DNA of 64,000 nucleotides, taken from positions 5,342,365-5,406,364 of the forward strand of contig NC_049990.1 in the NCBI RefSeq assembly GCF_000003815.2, given 5' to 3'. Positions 24,041 through 36,200 of this stretch are shown one piece after another (positions within the stretch are counted from its first letter, which is position 1; every line of letters starts with the position of its first letter). Under the pieces are notes generated by a model, which did no database searches, was not told the origin of the DNA, and saw only the letters and a program-made list of their open reading frames with translations. The translations under genes and the position numbers were made by a program. Source of the DNA: Branchiostoma floridae. Its lineage: Eukaryota > Chordata > Leptocardii > Amphioxiformes > Branchiostomatidae.

Positions 24041-24258
24041 GGTGATCTAACCAATGAGGGCGGTGATGGCGGGAGGATCACGTGACGACCCGTCGTGGCG
24101 TGTTGTGCTCGAGCAGGAACAGCAACCAGCCTGCCAGAGGCGCCAGCCATCTTGAGCAGGAGGGGACCGTGTCGCACCCCTCGCAAACAGGGTGGATTTC
24201 TGAGTCCTAGGCGCGGTAGATCGGGGCCCTAGGGCCTCCCCCTCACTCTCTGATAATC
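24041..24258 (+). promoter_or_regulatory. INTS6 promoter and 5' UTR region
   Basis: The region is G+C-richer than its surroundings and lies directly before the INTS6 ATG. It holds an E-box with extended match (tcacgtgac at 24078-24086) and a YY1-type site (gccatctt at 24146-24153). No TATA box was seen, as expected for a housekeeping gene. The assignment rests on position and motifs. Confidence 0.55.
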
Positions 24259-27200
24259 ATGCCGATCATACTCTTCGTTATAGACACCTCCGCGTCAATG
24301 AATCAACGTACGTACATGGGCACGACACTACTGGACGTAGCAAAGGGCGCAGTGGAAACGTTTCTGAAGGTAAACACGGACGTGATTTGGACGTATTTTC
24401 TGATTTTTATTCCACCATAGGTTCATTCGACAGTAAAATTCGATTGTCACTTTTGTTGCAGTTGCGCCAGCGGGATCCTGGCTCGAGGGCTGACCGGTAC
24501 ATGCTGGTGTCGTTTGAAGACCCTCCGGCCGCCATAAAGGTGAGTTTCTTTTGAGTTTTGTTACCGATTCTGGAAGGCTTCTCCGCCCAGTTCCCCCACA
24601 GAAGTATCCCGCAGACAGCAAAGTCGCAAGATCTCCTCCTATCGGGGTTTCCAGGCGGGAGCCGACGGCAGAATCAACGGGAAAGTGGGGAGCTCTTCAA
24701 GTACAGACCGTCCCGTACCGACGACATCTTGATTCCTTCTCCTTTGCAGTGCATTCTGGGTCTAGTATTTGCATGTCACATGAGAAAGTTTGCATAAATT
24801 ATTCAAATAACTTTCTTGAAATCTCAAGCAGTCCCTGATGATCTCAAGTAATGCCAAATATTATTCAGATTTAACTAGAGTACATGTACTAAAAAAAATA
24901 TTGTGTTATTTGAGAAAATGTACAACTATAATATATATGTTGTTGTTGTCATAACAGTTATTTAACGTTAACTTTGTGTGCCAATGTATTCATATTTGAT
25001 TAATAGCAGCAAGGAGGTTTTTTAACCTCCTTGTGATTCTTTAACCTCCTTGATAGCAGGTTGTGTGATATATCAATCAATAAACGTTATAAAGTCACTT
25101 GCTTTTTCATTTTTGGTATAATAAGTAAATGGTAATAAACCAGCAATTCAATTAAATTCAGGATTTTTTTTTAAAGTGTGCATCAAGTTTCACATTACCT
25201 GCCAGACAGCCATTAATTGATATGCAGAATTTTTTTCTTGTTGCTTTAAAAAACTTGCTTTAAATGACATAGGCTCTTCATGATTTGATTTGATTAATTG
25301 AGATCAGCCCAAAGATTTTATAATTAGTATTATTCAGTCATTAATGTTTTATTTTAAAAAGAAGATGAATTACCATTATATGAAAGTAATACCAAGTTGC
25401 TGACCACTGAGTGACCAGACATGTTTGAACCATTGACACTGCTACATGTAACAAAGATTGTGCCTGTGCAAATAGTCTGCCAACCACATTTTTAAAGTTG
25501 CTGAAGAATTTCCTGAGGGATTAAAGATTTGCAGTTTTAGATTCCTTGGAATTGTACCAAGCATTTTCTGCTGAACAGCATTAGGCCAAGTGCAAGAGCA
25601 AATTTTTGATACACTTCATACCCTACATAGTTTTAGGCTACAGAAAATTATCATTTGTTTTGTGAAGAATATGATTGTTTGCCAACAATATTTTACTTTC
25701 AAATTTCCCGGAAACTTTCCCTATTATTAATGAAGATTCAGCTATTGAACACATTACTTTGATCTATAATGATAAACAAGCCTTTCTACTAGAGGCTATA
25801 ATCCCACCACAACTTGTGAGTAACCATTAATTACAGATTATTGAACAAATTTTGCAGATTTTTTGTTGTTATATATCTAACGTTTAAAGCATATCTGACA
25901 ATGAGATTTGCCCATATACTGTGGTTACTATTCATCATATTAATACAAAACGTACAATATAGCTACATCGCTAAGTACAATGCTAACAGTCAGAAATCCT
26001 GAAAAGTAAATTAACAATTGTTTCCTTCTGTTTGGGGTTTGCAGTTTTTGTTCCTACAACAACATTAGTGTAACATTACATTTGTACAAACACACATTAT
26101 GAGTGTAGCTTTTCATGCATTCATACCATTTTACCCCTTACCTTATTGAATTTCAGTGGATGTATGCTGTTACATGCACAAAGAGTTTTCAGACCATTAA
26201 TATGATGTTTATGGGAAACTGTCTCGACCATGGTGAACAGACTGAATTGTCTGGGGTTAAACGTGATCAGTTTTACATTAGAACACAGCACTAGAATCTT
26301 GATACTGACTCACTGTGATTGTTTGGGTGAGTGAAATGATGGTGAGACTTGTGTTGTATTGCTGGGCTTACCTTGCTAGTAATGTTATATCTTCAACTTG
26401 TTCAAGACCGTAGCTTACTTAAAAATCTAACACATGTAATCAATCTTGGACCTCAGACAAAAAGCAAGTTGCAGTTAAAATGCAAGGAATATTCATGGCA
26501 TACAGTGATACTTCAGAGCAAGATTATGCATTGTACATGTAATACGGTATATTTATTCGTGTTATGTCAAGCAGGTTATATCATGTAAGTTGAATGAATG
26601 GAATAACAGTAGCATTACTTTTTATGAATCAGAAAACTTCAAAAAGTACACACATTGTGTATGTACCTGGCAGATGTCACATTTAGTCATTGCAGTTGCT
26701 AAGATGAAAAATGATTTGTTTTATATATGTGACCGGTAGGTAATACTTGCTCCCTCTTGCCTGTAACATTATTTGAAAAATGGCTAAAATAGTAAAACAT
26801 ATATATTGGTGCCTGTGCAATACTTTGTGTCCAGCCATAATAAGCCATGATCTTCTATCTCTTCATTGAACATGTGAAAATGAGAAAAATTTGACATGTA
26901 TGAACCCTGTGTATATGACACGTGTCATTTGTCTCTTGAACATGTAACAAGTCCAGTGGAAAAAGACCTTCTCAGTAATGTAAAATATTGCGCTTGTAGG
27001 AAGGTTAACTTGTGAAATAACACTTGGTTTTGAACTTGAAGAATTTTTTGCTACTCAGTGTTTTAGTTTTACCAACCTGATGAACTTCTTCACGATTGAT
27101 TGAGAAGAAATAACCTCCATGAAAAATGGAGGCATTGTTTTTGGCGTGTGTGTAGGTGTCTGTTTCAGTATTTGTGTTTCTGGATATTTGTGGTCAGCAT

Positions 27201-30200
27201 AGATCTATTGAACCTTTGAATTGACTGTAGTAATAATATTTGCTGTGTGGATAGGTGCAGGGAATACAAAGGTCAAGGTCAACTTTGCCTGCTCATGTGT
27301 GGTGTCTGTTTGTGTTTCTGATATTTGTGGTCTGAGCATAACTTTTGAACCTCTGAATGGATTGTAATAATATTTTCTGTGTGGAAAGATGTTGGGAAGA
27401 CGAAGGTCTAGGTCGACTTTGCCTGGCTCGTACGTGGTGTCTGTTTGTGTTTCTGAATATTTGTGGCTGGTTTGGACAAGTTTTCTAAATCTCACTTGTA
27501 CTATCAGGCAAACGCAATTTACTTGCCCAAGACAATTTTTCACTCGCCTAGAATTCAAATGTCACTTTATATGCATAGAATTGCAGCAATGGAATTCTTA
27601 TTATTGCCATGACTGTAAAAAGTAACAAGTACAAATGTGTGTTATCAAAATGTCACTCAATGGAAAAAAAATTACTTGCCCGATCAGGCAAGTGGGTTAG
27701 GTCATGCACTTGCCTGATCAGCGCTTTCACTTGCAGTGGACAATAGGACTGGAGGACTTCTCCAACCCTGTTTCTGGTCAGAATAACTTTTGATCCTCTG
27801 GATTGATTGTAATAATATTTGCTGTGTGGGTAGGTGTTTGGAAGACGAAGGTCAAGGTCAACTTTGCCCTCTCGTGTGAGGTGTCTGTTTGTGTTTCTGG
27901 ATATTCTGGGTCAAGACAACTTTTGAAACTCTGAATGGACTGTAATAATAGTTGCTACATGTGGGTAGGTGTAGGGGTGGGTACCGGTAAAGAAAATTCA
28001 GGTCCAGGTATGGTCCAGAAGATCTGGTCCAGACCTGAACTTGGGCCTGATTGTAAAAACTTGTGAATGCTGGGCGATACACAAAACAATGGTCCGGTAA
28101 GCCACAAAACTTACAAACTCCTGCTGGTAAAATCTGTTCATTTTCGAATCAGTCCAAGATCCGGTCCACTGATGTTTTTCAGGTCCGGTTTTTCTGGACC
28201 AGTCCAACTAGAAAAAAACGGCTTTGACCATGTTCTTGTTTGCTTTTGTTCAGGCTGGGTGGAAGGAGAACCATGTGGCGTTCATGAATGAGCTGAAGAA
28301 CCTGCAGGCCACAGGTATGACCACCATGGGACAGGCTCTCAAACAGGCCTTCGACCTGCTCAACCTCAACAGGCTTGTGTCAGGCATCGACAACTATGGA
28401 CAGGTCAGTACTGAACATCACATTCTTGCTGAACACCACTTTTTCAGACTACAGATAAGTAAATCCTGAATCAATGATGATTTTGTGATAATCTTGTAGT
28501 TGAAACATAGGCAACTTGCAAAGAAATTGTTTTTAGATACAAGTAATATGTAATTCTGTGTATGAAGATGAATTTATCACTAAAAAAAGACATATTTAAT
28601 TTACATACATGTGTGTGCTTGATCAAACTTGTTCAAGTACAGGTACAGGTCTGGAACTGTACCTAAACCCATGTACCTATACCTAAAATTTGCTTAGGTA
28701 CACACATGGCGCTAGCTTCTAAGATAGATACATGTACATTTTGATGACAGCTAGATTTGAAAATTTCTGTCCGTGTACTTCTGTAGAATTTCAGAAACCA
28801 TGAAGATGGTTAAGAAGTTGCATCCTACTTTCAGAAACTGATCTTAATTTTTGATCTGTATTTTTATAGGGAAGAAACAAAGTTTAAAAAATTCCTAATT
28901 TATTTTTGTAGAATTGCAGAAATCATTGATATTGTTATAAAGTTGATTTTTATTTCAGAATATGATTTGATACCATGATTTGTTGTGCATTTGTACAGGG
29001 AAGGAACCCGTTTTTCCTGGAGCCAGCCATGGTTGTGACGATCACAGATGGCAGTAAGCTAACCAGCAGCAGTGGGGTACAGGAGGAGGTGAGGTTACAG
29101 AAGACATTTTTTGTAATGTAAAATAACACGAGAACTGTGGAGCAAGACCTTGCTGAGATGGGATGCACATGGGAGGGTGCAACAATCAGCATCAGACAGA
29201 AAAGTGTGGAGAACAATGATGGCCCACCTCAGCGAAGACTGATATGCAGCGAGGATGACGAGGATGAAAATAACCTGTTGATTTACCTGTCATACAGGGT
29301 ATCAGTATGATACCATGACATATTTCAGGCTCAAGTTCAAAATAAAGTCTACCAATGCACCATTACTGTACCTTAAGTTAAAGAAAAAGTCAAATACTAG
29401 TAGATGCAGCAGCTTTGCTTATAATTTTGTGTCTAAAATGTGCACAAATCTTCTAGCACAAAGACAAGAATTTATTTATATAGCACTGGAAAAAGATTGG
29501 AATCATTGAGTGCACTGGGACTGAACTTTTCTTGTGAAAGTAGGCCAGGGACTATAGAATTTGAATCTATTAACTGACATCTTCTCCCCCTACCAGTTGA
29601 CCCTACCGATGAACTCCCAACTGCCGGGCGGGGAGCTAACCAAAGAACCATTCTCTGGTAGTTCCTTGCCCAGGACTGTAGAATTCAGTATTACAGTAGT
29701 GATCTGTGTTGTGACTATTTCTAAAAACAAAAGGCTCTGGTCGTTCATTGTCCAAGACTATAAAATTCAAACCTGTTAACTGACATCTTCTCTCCTCTAC
29801 CAGTTAACCCTACCGATGAAGTCCCAGTTGCCTGGCGGCGAGCTGACCAAAGAACCATTCTGGTGGGACCAGAGAATTCAAACCTATTAACTGACATCTT
29901 CTACCTTCTACCAGTTAACCCTACCAATGAACTCCCAGTTGCCTGGTGGGGAGCTGACCAAAGAACCATTCTTTGGTAGTTACTTGCCCAAGACTGTAGG
30001 ATTCAAACCTGTTAACTGACATCTTCTCTCCTCTAGTTAACCCTACCAATGAACTCCCAGTAGTGATCTGTGCATCTAGGTTATATCCAAACACAAATGG
30101 CTCCTGTAGTAAGTTTATTGCCCAAAACTGTAGAATTCTGACATATTCTCTATTCTCTCCTCTGCCAGTTAACCCTACCAATGAACTCCCAACTGCCGGG

Positions 30201-33200
30201 CGGCGAGCTGACCAAAGAACCATTCCGATGGGACCAGCGGCTGTTCTCGCTGGTGCTGCGAATCCCGGGGGTGGCCTGCCGCGTACAAGAGCCACCTCAG
30301 GGCGTCATTCCAATGGACGAATCACCGATCTCAGTTCTGTGTGAGGTCACAGGAGGTGAGTGAAGAGAGCAGTGACTGACACTTGTCATAGGGTTTTAAC
30401 TTGCCGTGAAGGCTTCTTGAAGTACCCACAATTGCCAGTCACAAATTGTCATTCCAAATCCACTGGACGAGTCCCCGATCTCTGTTCTGTGTGAGGTCAC
30501 GGGAGGTAAGTAGAGAGATCAACAACTCGCAGTCATTCGAAGGTTTTAACTTGCTTTAAAGGCCTCCGAAAGGCGTTAAGTGCAGGAGCCACTGCAAGGT
30601 GTCATTCCAATGGACGAGTCGCCAATCTCCGTTCTGTGTGAGGTCACAGGAGGTGAGTGGATCGAGAGATCAACAGTTCGCACTTATCCAAAGGTTCTAA
30701 CTTGCTTTAAAGGCCTCAGAAAGGTGTTAAGTACAGGAGCCACTGCAAGGTGTCATTCCAATGGACGAGTCGCCAATTTCTGTTCTGTGTGAGGTCACGG
30801 GAGGTAAGTAGAGAGATCAACAACTCGCACTCATCCAAAGGTTTGAACTTGCTTTGAAGGCCTCCAAGAGGCATTAAATGCAGGAGCCGCCGCAAGGTGT
30901 CATTCCAATGGACAAGTCCCCAATCTCTGTTCTGTGCGAGGTCACCGGAGGTGAGTAGAGAGAACTCGTACTCATCCAAAGGTTTTAACTTGCTTTGAAG
31001 GCCTCCGAAAGGCGTTAAGTACAGGAGTCGTGGCAAGGTGTCATTCCAATGGACGAGTCACCAATGTCTGTTTCCATATAGATGAAGCTTGACTACACAA
31101 CTTAGATCTTAGAGATTCAACTGAGCCCCTTCCAATTTTCTTTGTACTCTAAAATTACTGGAATTCCATTAATCTAAAATCTTATCTCATGCTTTTGAAG
31201 TGTTCTCCAAAAGTGCTGATATAAATTGTGTCCAACGTCATATGTCAAGCACCTGATTCCCTGTGCAGTTGTTAATTGCAGTAAGGTTGTGAGTCTGTGC
31301 ATATGTGGGCGTTCTACTCTCGTTAGTATAGTTATAGTCCTTGAAGATACTCTTTGAAGTAAATACCGACAGTAATCAATGAGATAAGATCAGTCTTCCT
31401 TGGGGCCTGATTAGAAAGGACAGTGTTTTTTGGATGTTTTTGTTTATTGTTGCCTTTTGATTAAACGTAGTTGGGAAAAATGTTGGTCCTACACTGTACA
31501 TTGAGTTGACTGTATCACTAATTTTTACCTGAAATATTTGCCCAAAGGGAACACATTTTAAAAGAAGAAGTATTTTAGCTGCAAAATGTTTAATTTGATT
31601 TACCAGAGACTGTAATGTCAACCCTTGCATGACGGGGAACAACAGACGATAAACTGGATAGTGAGTGTGTGTGAGCGTTTATTCTGCTAGGTCATGTTCC
31701 TGAAAACCCCACCACATTTATAAAAAGGAAAGCATTGCAGATCTGCTATCACAGCATAGGTAATCCAAAGATATGCACACTTCAAATATCCAGGTTTTCA
31801 AGACATTCTTGAAAAGGTTTTAAAAATGCCTTTTTGTGAATGTGGCGGTGTGCAGTTACCCTACAGAATTATACACGTAAGAGTTGAAGTTAGCAGCAAC
31901 AAAGTCTACCCAGCAACAAGCTGAGATAGGAACAAAAATATCTGTGTTCATGTGAGCTTCTCTGTCTCTTGTGGTGAATGAATGGTCGTCTTCTTTTCAC
32001 TTCAGCATGGAAAGGATCACATTCAACACATCTAGTTTCTATGCGATGTTGCTGGGTTTTCTTTCCATACTGCATGTTTTTGTCACAGTTCCAGTTCTAT
32101 ACTGGTTTCCAGCAGGGGCTAGGGCCATGATTACCGTATATTCTCGAATAAAGTACGCACTTTTTTAACTTTTCAAAATTGAAAAGGTGCTACAAGTTGT
32201 TGCCAAAGTTGGGGTGCGTACTTTATTTGAGGTCACTGCACAGAGAAATGGTAAAAAAAGCCTAAAATAAAGCAAGGTGGAGCTACACTTCTAGTAATTT
32301 TTTCAAAACATGCACATTGTTGTTATCTTGTAGTTGTCTAAACATGAAACAAAGAAATTGTCTAAACATGATTTACATAAGATTGGCATTTGCATACAAT
32401 CCTTTTGAGTCAGTGACTTTGACTTGTACAACTGGATTTTCCTGATTTCTTCTACACAGTGATTTTTATAATTGCAGTAGGCAATTCTCCAGGTTATCTT
32501 ATGCAAAATAACCATGGGAAAACATCATAAATTTGAATATATCCAGTTAAAGGTCTGTTCAAAATTGGTGGAGAAGGGGTGCGTACTTTATTTGAGTTTT
32601 TCCATTTTACCTTTCAGTCCCAAAGACCTGTCTAAGACTTGTCCAAAATCAGGGGTGCGTACTTTAATTGGGGTGCGTACTTTATTCGAGAATATACGGT
32701 AAATCTAATGAGAGAATCCTGCGTCACTTGAAAGACGTGAACACAAAGGATGTGAAGTCTTCAACCATGCTGATTGCTTCTCGAGACACGTGCCGTATTT
32801 TTGCTTACGTCAGTTTTTATGGCTGTCATCTCAAGGAGTTTTTGTTATTGTCGTGTGCTTGGCTAAAAATGGGAGCCGTAGCGAAGCTGCATTTCACTGC
32901 CACAAAGTACTTGAAAAAGAAAAATGCTTCACCTGACTTGAGGATCCGATGACTGCTTTGCCTTCTGTAGGCATTCAGAATAAAAAGTCTCAGACCAATA
33001 CCTGTTTTTTCAAAGGTGGAGTAAGAATTTTTTTTAAATGTAGTTCAGCTGAATTTCCAGTAGCAGAAGAGACATAGAAGCTGAGTTATAATGGAAGAAG
33101 ATCATTATTATTCAAGCTGAATACTTGTGTATATGTATATATATCAGATAAAACTGGGTAGTATAGGAAACAAGTTGTATACCAGTCCTGTAGCACATTC

Positions 33201-36200
33201 AGAAGGAAATAAATTACATGTATTGTTGGTATTTCACAGAACAGAATTAAGTCCACTAATAAAATTTTGAATTACAGTCAAACCTGTCTATAGCGGCCAC
33301 TCAAGGGACTGGTCAAAATTGGCCACTATAGAGAGGTGGCCACTATAGAGAATATGCTAATTAATTGACCACAAGCAATAAGTTACACATGGTTTTAGTA
33401 CCCACTGATCTTTATTCACATAATACAGTACTGTACATGTACTGCAATGATTTTACACTATATGTATTAAGAAAACAAAAGCTATAAAAAGTTTTAAATG
33501 TTCTACAGTTGATATTGTCTGAAGAGACCGGTATCGTCATATTTCTTTGATCTTTCGTCTTGTATCCTTTGATACTTCGCCGTCCGTGTGTTCCCTCCCG
33601 CGTTCACACGTCAGGTTCGCCCATTATGCTAATGTGGTACTCACAAGAAAAGTCTCGTCATTTTAGACTTATCTCTTAATAAATGTAAGAATAAAATCCA
33701 CCATAGTCTGAAGGTCATATCATTTTGTCTTTGTAACAATTCATTTAGAAAGTTTTTGTGATAAAAATTAACCTAAGCGATAGTGTATTAGAACGTAACT
33801 TTAACGCAATTTACCTCTGTAATATTGGTGTCGTCTATTGACCTTATATGACCTCGCTTGTCGGCGGGTATGGGTAGCGCCAGTTTACGAAGTTTTGTTT
33901 TGAAAATAAATCAAAGAGGTTTTAAATCCGGCGTAGGGTGACGATACGGCAGCTGTATATGGCCGAACGCGTGCCGAAACATAGATCAGCGGTCCGCGTG
34001 GCCGTAATCGGCAGTGTTTTTGTACCTGCGGGACCGGAAATCGTGTGGCCGTGGCCGCGTTGGACAGGTGGCCGCTAAGCCTATTTCTTAATCATTACGA
34101 ATCCAAGGGACCGACAAAAAGTGGCCACTATGGGCAGGTGGCCGTTATGCAAAGGTGGCCGCTAATACAGGTTTGACTGTATTCATATTTTTAAACCATT
34201 TAGAATTGGATACTTTAGAGTTAGACTTAGAAGACTTTAGATCCTAGAGGAGGTCCACAAATTTCTTAATGATATCTTACTATGTTATAGAAGTATGCAT
34301 TTGGCACAACTGTGGTATGGAAAATGATGGCAATTTTGAAGTCTGTCACTAATTTGGTCTGCTGTTTTGTTGAGTAGTGTAGATTACAGTACAGTGAACT
34401 TAGTCTGGGTTATATGCAGTGGAATGATGATGATGATTTGTTTTCCAGGACGTTCCTACACAGTGGCCTCCCAGAAGACGTTGCACCAGTGTCTCGACTC
34501 TCTGTCCATGAAGGTTCAGAGTGGAGTGGTGCTGCACTTCGAGAAGATCGGGCCTGACCCGGATCCCAATGGTAAACCTACTAGTACCAGTTTCGTTCCT
34601 TCCTTCCTCTTTTTCACGTACCTTTGCACATGCAACTTCTTCCAGAAAAGCTCTGCTCTCTCAGCGCTGATGAAAAGCAAGACATCACATGTACCTACAT
34701 TTTGTAGTGGCACATATGTTGACCAAGTAAGTTTCCTTGTAGTTTCAGTAGCAGGATATATTCTTATAATTTGGGGTTGCTAGTTATTCCCCTTTAATGC
34801 ACTACGGCACTTCCTCGAACACTAGACCCCCATCATATGTCCCTTCCAAAAGATGTGTGCTGCCCCAACCAAGGTGCACTTTCCAGGATTTAACTCCCAG
34901 GGGTCTCCAGATACTAACTAATTGGAACCTAGAGCTCAGTCTGATTTTTTAATAATTGGTTTATCACATTTATCTCTAAGACTAAGAGTAGTACCAAGGA
35001 TGCCACCCAGTCCCAGGCTGATAAGAAAAAATAGCAGCATCAAAACATTGTTCACTGGACAGGCTGTACTGGTAGTGACTACATAATCCTGTAAAATGTA
35101 GACAATTTCCTGTATAACCGTAATGTACTCATATATAGTGCATGTCTGCCTCTACTGTCATTTGTAAAGTGTCATGAAAACATGGAAGATGTTTCATTGC
35201 CATACAGTGCTTGGAGCATTCAGTTTTATATTCCCTGCCATCCCTATCCTTTTTTTCAGTAAATCTATTTAGCTTCCGAACAGACAACCCGCTAATTCTG
35301 AGTGAATAATGGCCCTAGGCAGGGCTTGAAATATTTTGTGCATAACATACTTTGTGCACCCCAAACTGCTCTGTGCCCCTAAGAAAATGTTGTCAGGTGT
35401 CTTACAGCAAATTCTTAATTGTCAGGAAAAGTACTATGAAACCGTTTTTTTGAATTGCCTAAAATTTTTATTTGATTTGAAGGTTAGCATAAGATTTGGG
35501 GTTTTCAAGACTTGAAACTGTACATGTTTTGTAGTTTGTTTTATTTCATGGTGAATGTGCATTCCATTCTTTCCTACATGTCTGTAACTAGATTTTTTGG
35601 TGAGGTCTGCCCAGCAATGGTTAACATTCAGATTGAATAATAGCCTAAGGTACATTTTGTGATATTAGCTCTGCATCAACTGTGACTCTAGTGTGAGTTC
35701 CAGCCATGACTACAAACTTCAGACTGTAATCTCTATCAGAATTTATGTCAGGTCAGAGGCAATATTTCCTACGGGACTGCGTTATAACACACAATTCATC
35801 ACCATCTTGGTTTTTACGCTTGAGAAAGCCGCACACCAAGAAGTCTTACTGAGAACTCATCCTGTCAGCATCCCTCAAAGATTTGTCATCTTGAATCTCC
35901 TGCCTGGAGGAGCTTTATAGCATCTCTAATCATTTGGAACAAGTCCAAGTGCGCACTTACATTGTCTTGTACTGTATAGTGTCGACACCAGGGATTTTGC
36001 CGGTTTAGACCTTTGTGCCATAGCGGCGTGCACAAGTGATTTTAGATCTGTGTGAAATACTCTTCAAATGTGATACATCACTGAACTGTCAGTTTTTTTT
36101 ATATTTCAGCCATACATAGTATGGTGAAATATATTGTATTCGTAATGTTTCTTTCTTTCTTTCTTTCTTTCTTTCTCCTGTCAAATCTTCAAAGTGATTC

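Larger units (their letters stand above)
31081..34448 (+). other. INTS6 intron 5, remainder
   Basis: No coding sequence is seen. Two inverted-repeat elements dominate this part: 32132-32701 and 33273-34181. The rest is AT-rich single-copy-looking sequence. The segment ends at the exon 6 acceptor (ttttccag, 34441-34448). Confidence 0.55.
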
